Numbered from the stretch's first letter, positions 14,310 through 26,960 are shown. The stretch: DNA of 64,000 nt from Brevipalpus yothersi (GCA_003956705.1 QZCP01000667.1:553399-617398), one strand, 5' to 3'. Notes: generated by a model from the sequence alone, not told the origin. A program made the numbers and translations.

Positions 14310-16306
14310 GTGAATTTATGGATTCCTCATGATTGTCAAACCGGGAATGATACCAATAGAATACAGGGGCTCATTATTCAAACAGAATTATACACCAGTC
14401 ACCAAAAGAGAGGGAGAGAGAGAAAGTCGCTAATAAAGTCTGTTCCCTAGTGCTGGGCAATATCACTTCTTTCTACAATTACTATCACTACAATTCGGCG
14501 GGCTTAGAGAGCTGCTGTTGCCATAGAGCATAGTGGGAATAGTGAATGTATGCATCTATTAGAGCCACCATCAGCATAGATAGAGCTACACATGATTTGT
14601 GAGACATTCATCCAGCCAAGTGTGTATTCTAGTATATTTTCTCATTGTTTCCGAGAGAGAGAGAGAGAGAGAGAGAAAGATCATGAGAAATACGGAATAA
14701 TAATGACGAAGAGATAGGAGATGGCAGTCATACAATATCTTTCTGTCTCTTTCTTTCACTCTCAAAAGAGGAGTCCGATTTTCGGAGCAGAATCGTTGTG
14801 ACAAGGAATATAATATATATAAAAGTTGGTGTAGTAAGTGTGAAGAGATCAATGAGATGAGTTAAGCCTTTCAGGAGAAAGATGAGAGTAAGAGAGAAAG
14901 ATGGAATAGAATGGCTTGAATCGTAGAGCTCATGCTTGCTAGCCATTGAAAGAATTCACTGGGTTATGCTGCAAAATGCATCATCACAATATTCTTCCGC
15001 TAGCAAAAGCTCTCTCAACCTATCCATTTGAGCTCCTTTCTTCCTCTCTCATTCTCTGTTCTCTCTTGGAAGATTTTGGGTTCGCTCTCGTTTTTATTGG
15101 CATGGTTCTCAAATCATTGAATTCATTCCCCTGAACATCAATGTTCAGGCGCTTTTATATATCTTGCCTTTTCTCTCTCTCTCTCTTCCATTGCTTATGC
15201 CATCTCGCTTTCTCTCTTCCTCCTTCTATTTCTTTCCTCACTTTTCCATAGGAAAATTTTACACTCATCTCCTGAATGTTGGTGTATATTATATAAGCTT
15301 GAGCCTTCAGATCATTCTTCAAGTATCATGATTCCCTATTACATTTTCCACACTTCTCATTCCATTTTGGCCATTTTTACCCTTGCATTTTGGTTTGCTC
15401 TTCTTCTTCTTCTATTTCTTTTTGCGTTTTCTTCCTCTTTGACATGCTCTTACCCTCCCCCATAGATATATAGAAATATTCGATATTCACGTAGAATCAT
15501 CCAGAATAGTGTCTCTTCTACTCTCTCTCTCTCTCCTCTTTTACTCTCTCTTCTCTATTTTTCCTCTTTCTTTATTCCTTTTGATTGAAGCCAGGCTCTT
15601 TCACCATCAATTTCTTTTCTTTCGTTTTCTCTTTCTTTCTATCTGTCTCTCTCTCTCTTTTTCTCCCTTTTTCTATCTTCCACTTTTCTGGAAGAAAAGT
15701 ATTCTATCTTGCTGACAAAATGACCAAGCCGCCATGTTCAGAATACCCACTTTCTTGAGCGAAAAGAATTGTAATCATTTTCTGAACAACATAATCCCAT
15801 TATTGGCATGGTCCACACAAACACATACACACACACATGGAGAAAGAGAGGTATATATAAATGTATACAGAATACACCATCGAATTCATGAAAGTAGCCA
15901 GAATTGGGTGGAAGATAGAATGGAATAATGGTGGAAGAGATAGAAGAGAAGAGATGATATTGCTGCTTGCATATATGATCCAGAACTGATTTGAATGGCA
16001 AAGTCAACTTAAGCGGAAAAAGATGGCAAGAAGGAAGCTGTCGGTATGGAATAGAATGTCCAATGAACACTGCTACTGGTATTGGCTTATTGTTTACCAG
16101 AATCACAATTAGGTAAACAAGGTGAAGGAAAAAATTGTGTAAAGAGAGAGAAAGAAAGAGAAAGAAAAAAAGATGGGGAAGAGAGTTAGTTTTTTGACCT
16201 GATCATAGGATGAAAGCTATGTTGGAAGATGGTGTAGTTGAAGGTTTGTGAAAAAAATGAGCACGAAAGACACGGAAAAGGAAAATAAGTTCTGAGTTAG
16301 ATAGGT

Positions 16307-16340
<34 letters not shown>

Positions 16341-17000
16341 ATGGAACAAGAGAGCGATAAAGTGCATTTCTTTCGCTTTTTTCGATCATCACCAGGCTTG
16401 CTCTCTCATATCTTGAGCATCGATCATCATCTTTGATGCGTAGGTATCATGGCATAAATTGGATGTATATGGATGGAAAAAGTGGATCAAAGCTGGAAAC
16501 TGGGAAGGTAAGAAGTGATTGGAACAAGCAAATGCGAGGGAGGTAAGATGTGAAAGAAAAAGAAAGAGGGAGAGAGAGAGAGGGCAAAAGAATAAGGAAA
16601 AAAGAGTAATTATGAGACCTCAAGAGGAGACCCAATCATTCAGATTTGTCATGATAAGCCCATCTCTTTCTCCTTCTCTTTCATTTTTACTGCAATCCAG
16701 AATGAATGAATGGGGGCGAACAAGCACCAAATTCATGCATGATATGGCTTGGTATATTCCATTTTGATGTCTATTGAAGAGAAAGCGATCTTTCCCTCAT
16801 ACAACAGGAACTGATATCTATTCTTTCTCTCTCTCTTCTCTCTTTTCTCTCTTTTCCATCTATTACTCAACTACTATGAGCTGCTATGGTAGATGTATTT
16901 GAACATGTATCGATCGACTCATGATGATATACTGGGTACCGTTCACTCACACAACCGGAGTCAACCAGATCTTTTGCTTTTCCCTGGTTTTATAGCCCCA

Positions 17001-17044
<44 letters not shown>

Positions 17045-17235
17045 NNNNNNNNNNNNNNNNNNNNNNNNNNNNNNNNNNNNNNNNNNNNNNNNNNNNNNNN
17101 NNNNNNNNNNNNNNNNNNNNNNNNNNNNNNNNNNNNNNNNNNNNNNNNNNNNNNNNNNNNNNNNNNNNNNNNNNNNNNNNNNNNNNNNNNNNNNNNNNNN
17201 NNNNNNNNNNNNNNNNNNNNNNNNNNNNNNNNNNN

Positions 17236-17307
<72 letters not shown>

Positions 17308-20300
17308 TTCGATTGCATGATTTTCATCATCGTTCTGCGAATACAACTTTCTCCTTTTATCTATCTACCTCACTCAAGCATCCAATGGATCTCTCTCCTC
17401 TTCTCTCTTCTCTCTTTCCATCTCTTTCTTCATTCTTGTCACTGTGTGGCAAGAAGAAATGAGTCACTTTTTCTTTCATTTTTCTATTTTTTTTCACTTC
17501 GTCTTCTTCTTTTTTTCCTATTTTCTTCTTCTTCTTCTACTTCTACTTCATCATCTTTTTTTTTCTCTCCTTCTCACTTTGCACTGAAGGGAGCCCAAAC
17601 GCATCTTTTTTTTGATCAAAAAAAGAAGGGAAAAAAGGAAAGAGAGAATTAAGAAGAAGAAAACACATTCCATTGATGTGTATGAGGGAGTGAAGATGTG
17701 TGTTTGTGTAAGTAAGTGGAGAGATAGAGAGATGGAAAGAACGTATATATATATATATCATTGGAAAACACACAGGGAGAGAGGAAAATATATATTCTAC
17801 TTCTTCTTCCCCTCATATCTTTTGGTTCAGATTGGTTCAATACTCACCCAGAGACGGTCCAGGACCAACAACACGTCTTCGGAATGTTTCCCGCTCTTTT
17901 TCTTCATCCTCATCTATCGGTACGTTCTTGGCCAACGGTGCGCGTACAGGCCTACAATTTTTTTCGATTGGTTGACAATAATCAATGGCAATAATCAATC
18001 CGCAAGGTACAATATTTTTCCACCAAACCAAGGAAAGATAGATGGATAGAGAGATTGTTAATTTTTTTCCCCGATGTGAACATGATTGGGATGGAAAAAT
18101 AAAAAAGGGATTCAAAAGAGAGAGAGAGGGAAGAGAGAGAGAAAGAAAAAGAGACAAAAAAAATGCGACCATTAATCAAAAACAATCAATCTATGAGCTC
18201 GGTATTGTTTTTTTTTACGTATTGGTTTCCGGTAATCATTCAAATTTAATGTGCTCAATAACTACAGCTAGTAGTGATTGATGGTGAATGTGGATCGAGA
18301 GCAATCAAATGAGATCAAATTTTGGAGACGAGTTACGTGAATGTGTGAATGTGTTTGTATATGTGTTTTCTCGTCTGTTTGTGAAATGTATGCATTCTCC
18401 TTGTTTTTGTCATCATCTATTGATTTGATTTGATTTTTTTATCCTCCTCCTCCTCTTCTCCATCATCTCTTAAATATATATTCATATTCATAAATATAAA
18501 TATATTTATATATATATTTGATTATATATACTCTTTTTTTTCCCTTCATACTGGTTCATATCACTAGTCAAGGGGGTGGTAAAGGAGATGGTGAGATGGT
18601 GAGATGATCTTGATTTTTTTTAATAAGGATGCTAGAGTTTGTGATTTTTGTTTGTATATTTTGTTTTGCATCATCAATTAGGATTGGTAGAGTGAAATCA
18701 GAGCTTTACTTGATTCAAGAAAATTGTAATGATGTCGACTATAATCGGTGGTGGTGGATGGTGAATATCGTCGAGATGAGCTAGCCGATGTAGGTGATGA
18801 TATTGGTGTCATACTGGTGGAAGAATATCGAGAATATTGGGATGATGGTGATGATGATACTTGACTATTCAGACGATGACCATACCCAGAACTTCGAGTG
18901 GACTGATTGATCGGTGATGTGGGTGAATCAGTGTTTAACGATGAATATCGTAGTCCATTTGAGGTGAGAATTGATGATGATGATGGTGATGATATACCAA
19001 AACTATTACTACTACTATTACTATTACTACTAGAAGTATATGAGCTTGGAGATGAATATAGTGAGCTACTCGTTGAACTTCGCGCCAATCTACCGGCGCC
19101 ATATCGACTAGATAATCCTCGAGAATAAGAATATCGACCCTGTTCTTCTATCGAATTATTTCTACTAGAACTTATCGAATTTCGATTAGAATAATTACTA
19201 TTGTTATTGTTATTATTATCATTGTGGTTAGAGCTACTTAGTGAATCGTGTTGTAACTTAATATCACGATCAATTGATGGACTACGACTACGACCGCGAA
19301 GTGATGGCGTATAGTTGACCGGTGAATATTTGTCCATAGTACCATCAATCGATGGACGACGTGATACGTATGGTGATGGTCCTCGCGATGATCGATTACG
19401 ATTATAGTATGCTGACGATGAATTGTGGTATGAATCATCTTGATCGGTTGATGATTGACGAGATAGTATTGGCCGTCCATATGAGCCGCTACCACTACGA
19501 TAGCCTGTTGGATTACTGGCCAAGGATGGAGCTCGTGTACTTGTAATGTGATTACTATTATTATTATTATTGTTATTATTAATCTTGTTGACTATAACCG
19601 CATCTTGTATCATCATCATCTCCTTATCTTCCCTTGACTGTGAAATGTTCCCTCTACTATCTTCACCGGATGTGGGTGGCGGAGGTGGTGATTCGGATAG
19701 TAATGGCGGTGGTGGTGGTGATGGTGACGGTGAGGACGATTGTGGTGATGGTGGAGTTACTTGCCTCAATCCCGAAGTGGTGGTATTGGTGGAACCAAGT
19801 GTATTACTTGCTGTTGACATTGATGATACTTGGGATGATCGACTATTGTCCTTACTGTCCTCATGATCCATGGATCCTCTCCGTCTTCGTGGACCATTAA
19901 ATCGTGATAAACCCAAATCACTGGACTCATCGCCAAGTGAATCATCATCCGTATCACGTAAGGTGCGATTTGGATTGATACTTTCCAGTGAACTTTGTCT
20001 TGATGATGAATTTCTTTCATCCTCATCTCTCAACATATTAGCTCTTCTACTCATCAATGGTGCCGATGTGTTACTGTTAACCGATGTCTTATTATTATTA
20101 TTGCCACCAGACGAAACTTGCGATTCTCGAGTGGGTGACATTGGTGTGGACACCGATGATGGTGGCAATGGTTGAACAGTGGATGGTGGCGGTGGTGATG
20201 ATACAACTTGATTACTGGTCACATACGATTGTGGTGTTGCGGCAGCTGCCGCACTGGCTAACGCTGCATTTGCCGCTTGATTCATTTTCTTTTGCTTCTC

Positions 20301-21995
20301 AATCTCATCTTCACTCACTTGACGTGATGGTGGACGTCGAGTGACCGGTGGCTGTTGTCCAGCTGATGGACGAGTGGTGGTGGTGGTGGTTACCGGTGGT
20401 GTTGGATTGCGAGATTCTTCTTCTTCACGTGCTTTTTCAACTCGTGCACGAGCTTCCACCTCATGAGATCGTTCCATGAAGTGGGCTGTATCACCAATAC
20501 GAATTATACCACTCAATGGGCCACGTGGAGCTGATTCGGTGTCAAAAACTTTCGGGGGTGGCGGTGGTGGAGCATTCTCTTCGAATCGAACACTTCGTGA
20601 TGACAGTGAAGCCATATCAAATGTATCATGATCATCGAAACCCAGTTCGACACCTTTTTCTCTCATAAATCGAGACTTGAATTGTGGTCCTGTGTAAGTG
20701 TCCTCTGTGTCCGGTCTTGACCAGCCACTTCGGTATGAGGATGTATCCGATGAATCGCGCAGGAAACGATTCCTTGTGGTGCTTGTATCACGATCATCAC
20801 CAGTACCATATCGACCGATCCGATGATCAGTGTCACGTCTACTGCCACGACCATAATTGGGTGATGTTGACCTTTCACCTCGATCTTTTTCCGTATCACT
20901 CATACCACCCATCGTACTCAATCGGCTACTGGGTGGGCCAACCAGATCGGTCAATCTACTATCACGTCGAGCGAATTGAGCTGCTAGCCGATGGTCACTC
21001 TGGGATCTCATCAACATATTTTGCTGGGGTATTGATAGACTACTGCCGGAATATTGGAGTGGTGATGAAGCTCGCTGGAGTTGATTGTTGGCCACATCAT
21101 CATTGGTTGGCAACTTAAGTTCACCAAAATTGATTAGATTACGTCTTAATGCATCCAGATCAGTGTTGGGTATAAATTTCATTCCTCGCGTATAATCAAC
21201 GGTATCTGCATCGAAATTGCGTAGAAAATCGAGAGTTTTGACAAAAATATCTTTACATTCTACCAATTCCAGATCATTCCATGATTTATCTGGATCGAGA
21301 AGTGTTTTTTCTGCTATATCACAATTGTTTGTCATATTGTTGAATTCAATTTCCAAATCTTCTTTCATTTTTGTCAACGTTTTCGATTCGGTTGCCGAAT
21401 ATGATTCTAATTCTTTGAGCAATTTTTCCTCTTGAGTCTTGATATCACGAACAAAACGTCGAACAATCTCTTCAATTTCATCTCTCATATGGACAGTGTT
21501 AACGTTCAAACGTTCCACTGAACGTTCAGTTTGCGTTAGAGCATCCTGGAGACGATTGAGTGCTCGACGTACTTGATTACATATTCGTGATATTTCTCTT
21601 TTCAATATATCTAGATGAGCTTCTTTACATTCGGGACACACTTTCTTATCACAATGGGAACATCTAGTGACCGATGATTTTTCGGAACAAACACCACATC
21701 GTTCCATGAACGTTGGCACTGGATCCGGCTCTTCACCAGTGATACTTTGATGTAATTCCAGAAATCGCTGTAGTGTGACATTGGTTGGATAGGATTGGAT
21801 TCCCTGGAATGGAATCCGATGTTCAGCACGACACTCGGGACATTTGATTTGTCTTCGAGCATAATCTTGTAGACCATCCATACATGGATCTTGACAGAAA
21901 CTGTGTTGACAAGGCAACATTTTTGGATTTCGAAAACGATCGAGACATATTGCACAAGTGAGAAGTTGCTCCAATTTATCCCAAGCTGTGGCCAT
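6689..21995 (-). CDS. tn: thin/TRIM32-like RING-B-box-NHL protein
   Basis: Start ATG at 21993-21995. The first coding exon runs down to about 18710 (donor GTAAAG, phase 1) or reads on to a stop at 18678. It holds an N-terminal C3HC4 RING (CAICLDRF, PCQHSFC, CPECRAEH; residues 15-60), a short B-box-like Cys pair region (CGVCSEK...CSHCDKKVCPEC, about 100-125), a coiled coil (about 130-260) and a long Ser/Asn/Pro-rich tail. Further exons read from codon phase and splice sites: 17848-17951, 9178-9333, 7795-8885 and 6689-6808. The last two encode six NHL repeats, each ending in an NHR(I/V)Q(V/I)F-type motif, enough for one closed beta-propeller; repeat six is split by the last intron. Fly thin and vertebrate TRIM32 are E3 ligases/scaffolds at sarcomere costameres. 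The RING and pre-coiled-coil block matches the fly protein closely in my memory. The join from the big exon to 17951 is unresolved (phase mismatch). Confidence 0.85.
7216..7360. repeat. (GA)n microsatellite
   Basis: Long purine tract, GA dinucleotides with GAAA interruptions, in the last thin intron. Confidence 0.95.
7795..8885 (-). CDS. tn: thin NHL exon (repeats 1-5 and part of 6)
   Basis: A 1091-base exon entering in phase 1 and leaving in phase 0. After about 140 Ser/Thr/Gly-rich codons come five complete NHL repeats: NHRVQVF, NHRVQIF, NHRIQVF, NHRIQIF, NNRIQIF. It continues in frame to the last exon 6689-6808, which supplies the sixth repeat and the stop. Confidence 0.88.
9178..9333 (-). 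CDS. tn: thin cassette exon, 52 codons
   Basis: Acceptor AAAATAG, donor GTAGGC, phase 1 at both ends, so it can be included or skipped without shifting frame before the NHL exon at 8885. It encodes a hydrophilic linker (IDRNEDEDDAPTSTPTYRSR...), compositionally like the other linker exons. No domain recognised. Confidence 0.5.
10194..10250. repeat. (GA)n microsatellite
   Basis: Almost perfect GA tract of about 57 bases in a thin intron. Confidence 0.95.
10850..12570 (-). CDS. tn: thin alternative terminal exon: acidic low-complexity, own stop
   Basis: Open frame of 573 codons after an AACAG acceptor at 12571-12572, entering in phase 1, which fits the donor of the 17848-17951 exon (reading SLG-QQQEGK). 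It ends at a TAA at 10850-10852 and I find no convincing splice donor before it. Content: a short neutral start, a very acidic block with long Asp/Glu runs (about 12200-12400), then Ser/Thr/Asn/Tyr/Arg-rich sequence with SSHSIGGSSGYGSQES near its end. I recognise no domain. Read as an alternative last exon, it gives a thin isoform with a disordered acidic tail instead of the NHL propeller. It could instead be an unrelated gene whose first exon I do not see; the phase fit and position inside the thin intron favour the isoform. Confidence 0.55.
13803..13846. repeat. (GA)n microsatellite
   Basis: Perfect GA tract of about 44 bases in a thin intron. Confidence 0.95.
14272..14306. repeat. (TA)n microsatellite
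   Basis: Perfect TA dinucleotide run of 35 bases. Confidence 0.95.
17003..17302. repeat. (CT)n tract interrupted by assembly gap
   Basis: CT dinucleotides run into 191 Ns (17045-17235) and continue as CT to about 17302. The gap is inside one microsatellite, so its true length is unknown. Confidence 0.97.
17848..17951 (-). CDS. tn: thin internal exon (charged linker)
   Basis: A 104-base exon encoding a charged linker (ends ...VVGPGPSLG). Acceptor TTGTAG, donor GTGAGT, entering in phase 2 and leaving in phase 1. Its phase-1 donor fits three acceptors: the 12570 exon, the 9333 exon and the 8885 exon. Confidence 0.6.
18678..21995 (-). CDS. tn: thin first coding exon: RING, coiled coil, low-complexity tail
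   Basis: Single open frame of 1105 codons if read to the in-frame stop at 18678. The likely splice donor is at 18704-18709 (GTAAAG after ...NFLES). Homopolymer-rich segments encode poly-Pro (near 19690 and 20555), poly-Asn (near 19200 and 19560) and poly-Thr. If the donor is skipped, a RING-coiled-coil protein without NHL repeats would be made, adding eight codons after LES. Confidence 0.85.
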   Translation of the reverse strand: MATAWDKLEQLLTCAICLDRFRNPKMLPCQHSFCQDPCMDGLQDYARRQIKCPECRAEHRIPFQGIQSYPTNVTLQRFLELHQSITGEEPDPVPTFMERCGVCSEKSSVTRCSHCDKKVCPECKEAHLDILKREISRICNQVRRALNRLQDALTQTERSVERLNVNTVHMRDEIEEIVRRFVRDIKTQEEKLLKELESYSATESKTLTKMKEDLEIEFNNMTNNCDIAEKTLLDPDKSWNDLELVECKDIFVKTLDFLRNFDADTVDYTRGMKFIPNTDLDALRRNLINFGELKLPTNDDVANNQLQRASSPLQYSGSSLSIPQQNMLMRSQSDHRLAAQFARRDSRLTDLVGPPSSRLSTMGGMSDTEKDRGERSTSPNYGRGSRRDTDHRIGRYGTGDDRDTSTTRNRFLRDSSDTSSYRSGWSRPDTEDTYTGPQFKSRFMREKGVELGFDDHDTFDMASLSSRSVRFEENAPPPPPPKVFDTESAPRGPLSGIIRIGDTAHFMERSHEVEARARVEKAREEEESRNPTPPVTTTTTTRPSAGQQPPVTRRPPSRQVSEDEIEKQKKMNQAANAALASAAAAATPQSYVTSNQVVSSPPPPSTVQPLPPSSVSTPMSPTRESQVSSGGNNNNKTSVNSNTSAPLMSRRANMLRDEDERNSSSRQSSLESINPNRTLRDTDDDSLGDESSDLGLSRFNGPRRRRGSMDHEDSKDNSRSSQVSSMSTASNTLGSTNTTTSGLRQVTPPSPQSSSPSPSPPPPPLLSESPPPPPTSGEDSRGNISQSREDKEMMMIQDAVIVNKINNNNNNNNSNHITSTRAPSLASNPTGYRSGSGSYGRPILSRQSSTDQDDSYHNSSSAYYNRNRSSRGPSPYVSRRPSIDGTMDKYSPVNYTPSLRGRSRSPSIDRDIKLQHDSLSSSNHNDNNNNNNSNYSNRNSISSSRNNSIEEQGRYSYSRGLSSRYGAGRLARSSTSSSLYSSPSSYTSSSNSNSSSNSFGISSPSSSSILTSNGLRYSSLNTDSPTSPINQSTRSSGYGHRLNSQVSSSPSSQYSRYSSTSMTPISSPTSASSSRRYSPSTTTDYSRHHYNFLESSKALISLYQS

Positions 21996-24002
21996 ATTTT
22001 TACAGTTTTTGTGTGTGTCTTTATCTTCTTATCTTGAGATGAGGAATTCGATGAAGTTGATTATCAAATGATAGTAGTGATAGCAGTAGTAACAACAACG
22101 GAAACAAAAAAGATCACCAAAAATAGAGAGAGAGAAAGAGTAAATGACTTATCAACGTTGATTAGTTTTAACTGTGAGCAGAAGATAATTCAAACTTTCA
22201 ATGTGTATGCTTGAAACTGTGAATATGAGAGACAAAAAAATAGAAATGAAAGGTAAAATATTCATACATGTGTAAATTCATGAATTAATGATATCAATTC
22301 ATTGTGATTTCAATGAAACTCTTAATGAGACAAGCAAAATTGCTCCACTAATTTTCAACCACAATATATTTTGATCAATTAAGAGAGCAAGAAAAATAAT
22401 TTCAATGTGAGCTTGTTCAACTTCGACTAGTAAATATTTTTTTCACACAAATAGACACACACAGGGCCAAAAAAATTGAAGGCTGAGCAGGAAAAATCTA
22501 TCTTAACATCGAGAGTATATGTGTAAATACCTTTTTAACTATCAAGTTTCCGAGATAAATGAGTGAATTATCCAAGGCTCTAAGTTATGAAAGGAGGTCA
22601 AATAATATGGCTGGAAGACAACTAATCTTGTTGACTGTTGGGTTTTTTGGGTGTACAGAAAATTATTTCGATTGTAGACAAAAATCGATGAGCACTGGTC
22701 AGATGAATTTCCAATTTTTCCGGGTCAAAGGTGATGCAAAAAGTTATTCGAAAGGCTACTACTACTGCAACCCATACTATCACTTATATCATTCATATCA
22801 CACTAATAGGAAACAAAGATGTATGAAACTGAATCAAATGTGCAGTTTGTGTATCACGTCAATCAGCACCAAGTGAAGTGATCATACTATAGTCAAAAAA
22901 TCAATCCCAAAAATCAAGCCGTAACAAAAAAAAGTGGTGAACACACATAGGCAACAACAAGTGAAAAGTGAATGTGATTAGCAAGCTGAAATCGTTTCGA
23001 TAATCCTTCGTGGATCAAGTTATTTATGGATGGAGAGAAGAAGATGAAAAGAGAGAGAGGCTCGAGAGCAACTTCCAATAGTTTTCTAGAGACGGATGCA
23101 AAGATGAAAAAGACGAAGAAGAAGAAGAAGAGAAGAAGAGGATACAGATGTAGATGAGGATGGCGAAGTGTAGCTAGTGAGAAGATGTACTGAGAAAAGT
23201 CTAAAATACATTTTTAACGTTTGCCAAAAAGTTAACCATTTTGAGTGAGTAAGCATTGCCACAAGCGGTGGTTAACATCTCTCCGGATGAGGGCAAACAC
23301 TTCATTTAATTTCCCTCTTCTCATCTTCATCCTCATCCTTATCTTCTTCTTTCTCTTTCTCTCTCTCTCTTTTCCACTTTTCAGACGAGGACCTCGACTC
23401 AAGTCAGCATTATGATTCCAGCCTTTCATCCCACAATCTTGTCCCGTGGTTGTGGCGAGGAACCCCGAAAAAAAATGAGGAAGAAGAGTCTCCATCAAAC
23501 AAGGAGCCAGTGTTATTCTGGAGAGACAATATAAATTACGCAAAAGATTGTGGAAAGAGTAAGGAGTTGCTTGACACTTGATCATCCATGCAAATTCAAA
23601 TCACCATGGATGAGATCCATAATAATAATGATAGTTTGAGTATGTGTGTGTGTGTGTATATCGTAAGCTTTGGTGCAATGAATTGACTCAATACTACAGA
23701 AATGTAAAATTAATGATCAATCCGAAGAGTGAGTAATTGAAAATTTCAAGTGCTAAGAGAAAAAAATTCCTACCAAGATGTATCGATCTTTGACTGTCAA
23801 ATGAGCTTGATGTGATTGATTTGCTTAAACTTGAGCTGAACAGAGGAAACCATGATGAGTTGTGAGTGATCAAAAATGGAGAGGTAAAAGAGAGAAATAA
23901 ATTCGTTCTCCTCTGGTGAAACAATTTGATGAGAAAAATCAAAGAAAGCTTTGAAAAATCTAATTTAATCAAAATAGAGGGAACATAAAAAGAAGAAAAA
24001 AA

Positions 24003-24975
24003 CTCATGGTTCCGAGGTTGTGGTATTCAGACTGTGTAGAGAGATCGGTATTCTGGCAATTTTCCGAAAACCTTGCCGGTATTTCATTTGAGCTTCCTAT
24101 TTTTTTGGAGCGTATCGTTGATTATTCTTCGCTTATAATCTAACAGATGAAAATGAAGTAAAGAACAAAAAAGATTAACGTATCAAATTATATCTGGTAT
24201 CAGATTACATGTCCATTTTTAAAGTTTAAAGGGAAAAGAATCATATAGAAATGATCTACTTGCCGAAAAATGATAGAGACCTGATTTTCTCATGGAAATC
24301 TAATTCAAATTAACTAATTATAACACAAAAATTCATATAAACCTTCGAATTGATCTGCATCTATCAATTCGTTAAGGAAGATCAAATATTGTCCAAAAAA
24401 GTCAGCAGAATCATCATTTAAGATATAATTAATGGACTGATTTCAATCTAGGCTTTGATAATCTAAAGGCTAAATTAATTTTCAAGTTACTCATAGCTAT
24501 TTGATTCGAATATTCTCAATTTCAGGCCGAAATTGATCCTCCCCTCTTGCTTCTATCATAATTTTTATCTCTATTGGAATTAAATGATATCTTAATACTT
24601 GTAAGGCTTATTATTAATTTGAAAATATTCAGTTGAAAATTGATGCAAAAAAGATAACCAGTAGACATTTGATAAATAGAATTAATATAAATCACAATAT
24701 TGAGTTCACATTTTAGACTATTTTGAATCACCAGCTTCATTAGTAATTTGATTAAATTTATGCCACAATTTACCCGAATAAGAGGCCAAAATAGATCAAA
24801 TTTTCACAACCAGCAGACTATTCACATAAACTGATTCATTTTATGGTCAATCAAAAAATTATCTACAATCTTTCCCTCTACATTCCAGGACTACATGGTG
24901 CCTCATCAACCACGTGGTACTCAGAAAGTGACTCAACATTATCACTAATCTCAATTAATTTTTGGATGAGTAAGC
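24003..24975 (+). repeat. diverged dispersed/segmental repeat, copy 1
   Basis: Blocks 24003-24070, 24715-24790 and 24842-24975 match, in the same order and orientation, blocks near 45723-45785, 46970-47045 and 47093-47240. By eye the identity is moderate and broken by indels. No coding capacity seen. Confidence 0.6.
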
Positions 24976-26792
24976 ATCATAGTTTGGAAAGCATTGAAAT
25001 TGCTCTGATCAATTTAACGAGAGCTGATAATGAAAAAAAAGGAAAGCAACAGGAAATGAAATGTTTCATGTTTCTTCGAACTCTTGACTTTTGAGTAAAA
25101 AAATTCTTATCAGCCTCGATTATGAGATTATAATCATGAATATCAAAAGAGATCAGAGAAAATTCGAAGAGTCTAGTTTTCTCTCTCTAAGATGGTTTTT
25201 CGAATGGAATTTTGTGGTTCAAAATACTTATCATCAAATTAGGTTAACACTCACAACATACACTCTCTCAACCGGAAGATGGGAAATTCAATCCTCTATT
25301 CCGTTCCATCCATCAGGATGAGAAAGTTCAGAAAACTCTGTCTGACAAAGATTTATTCGAATAAATACTCTATCATGTTATGAGACTGCTATGTAAGGAG
25401 GATGTTTATTCGAGTCAGTAAAACTCATCATTCACCAGTAAAAGTTCGTGAAACTTCACCGAATGATGTGGTTAAGAGCCTTCTAAGAAACTTCCAATGA
25501 CTTGAAGGACTCCCCTGAAAATGATAGATTATAATAAACCAAAAAAGTATTTCAATTTTTTTCCAACCATTCAGAAATCTAACCATTCCATGAAATTTCA
25601 TTACTGACTATCAGTTGAAAATTTTTCGAGAAACTGTAATGAGACAACATGAGTATTCAAGTCAAAAGTCTCATGTGACAATGAGTTAATCGTGAAACAT
25701 GAACTTTATTGCTTCTTCTTCTCAGTAAAAGAATGAATGGGACTTGACTCTGCCAAAAGACTACGGAGAGATGCAAATACAAATGTGAAGCCTCGGTAAG
25801 TGAGTTGGTGAAAAAAACTGCCAAAAAAAAGCGCAAACAAAATGTTACTCATATATTTTCGGCAAACTCAATTCGAAATCATGGAGTGTGAGTCAACCAA
25901 CAAAGAGCGAAAGATTATTTTCACCGAAAAGTTCAAAGATGACATCAAATTGACGCTCAATTCTTCAAATCAGAGCCAAAACTGAGCAGTTGCGCCAATG
26001 TATATGTGTGTTACTACTGTACTTAGAATATATTTACATTCGGTAGAACGTTACGATTAGATATGTATAATAACTGTATATAACAACTAACTTACTTTTT
26101 TTCTGTTGAGAGGGAGAGAAGAAGATAATTTACCCAAATGTTGATCACAGAGAGCCTCTCTTTTTGATGATCTGGATGCTGAGAGGAGAATAGTGTGTGT
26201 GTATGAGAGGATGCAAGAGGCTGATGAAAGTGGAGCAAAGTGTTTTTTTTGAAGATACAAGGATCACACTCACAGTAAGTAGTGATGAGTCTTGAAGGTG
26301 AGACTGTTTGACACTATTCAATTCAGTCAATTAATGACACAGAAAAAAGTTTTTCTGGGCACAAGTTCAAATAATTAGGGCAGTTATTCATCAATATCAT
26401 CATCACTGAATAGTACTTTTGGATGATATTGGTACCTCATTTCAATTTTTGTCCCTCTAGTCTATGGGGCATTCTACTTCTCCATGATTCTGGAAAACAA
26501 AACACTGACGAACAATATTGGAAAAGTTCTCACACTCTTTCTCTCGCTTCACTTGCACACAAGTGTAGTATGATTTATTGTCACTACTTTATTGTCATCA
26601 AAATGAGGATAGAAAGTGGTAAAACAAATGGTAAGCTCATCTCAAAAGCATTGTGAAATTGAGAGAGGAAAGAGACTGCAATAGACAGAGAGAATGACAG
26701 GCCAAGAGGAGAGAGAAGAGAGAGGAAAAAAGTGTATTGGCCAAGATGGGGATGAAAAAAGAAGAGAAAAACTAGAAAGAGAGAGAGAGATG

Positions 26793-26865
26793 CTAATTTT
26801 AGATCAACAAGACTTAGCAAAGTACCGTTAGACAAGCTCCTATTCTGATTCCTTGTTTGGCGGAC
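26793..26865 (+). repeat. short dispersed repeat R, copy 1
   Basis: Shares CTAATTTTAGATCAACA followed by a -CTTAGCAAAGTACCGTTAGA- type core with 43283-43362 and, more loosely, with 47376-47440. Confidence 0.65.
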
Positions 26866-26892
26866 TCTTTTGTAGAGCCCACAAAATGCTGA

Positions 26893-26895
<3 letters not shown>

Positions 26896-26960
<65 letters not shown>

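Larger units (their letters stand above)
12571..17847 (-). other. large thin intron, no gene seen
   Basis: About 5.3 kb of AT-rich sequence dominated by GA/CT and ACAC simple repeats. Open frames here are Leu/Ser or Arg/Glu low-complexity translations of microsatellites. It contains a (TA)n run at 14272-14306 and the N gap at 17045-17235. Confidence 0.7.

Noticed and set aside
16893..17462. Frame spanning the N gap
   Set aside because: The frame is produced by Ns and CT repeats.
22559..22876. Plus-strand frame of 105 codons upstream of thin
   Set aside because: No signal peptide, domain or family; composition is that of AT-rich non-coding DNA.
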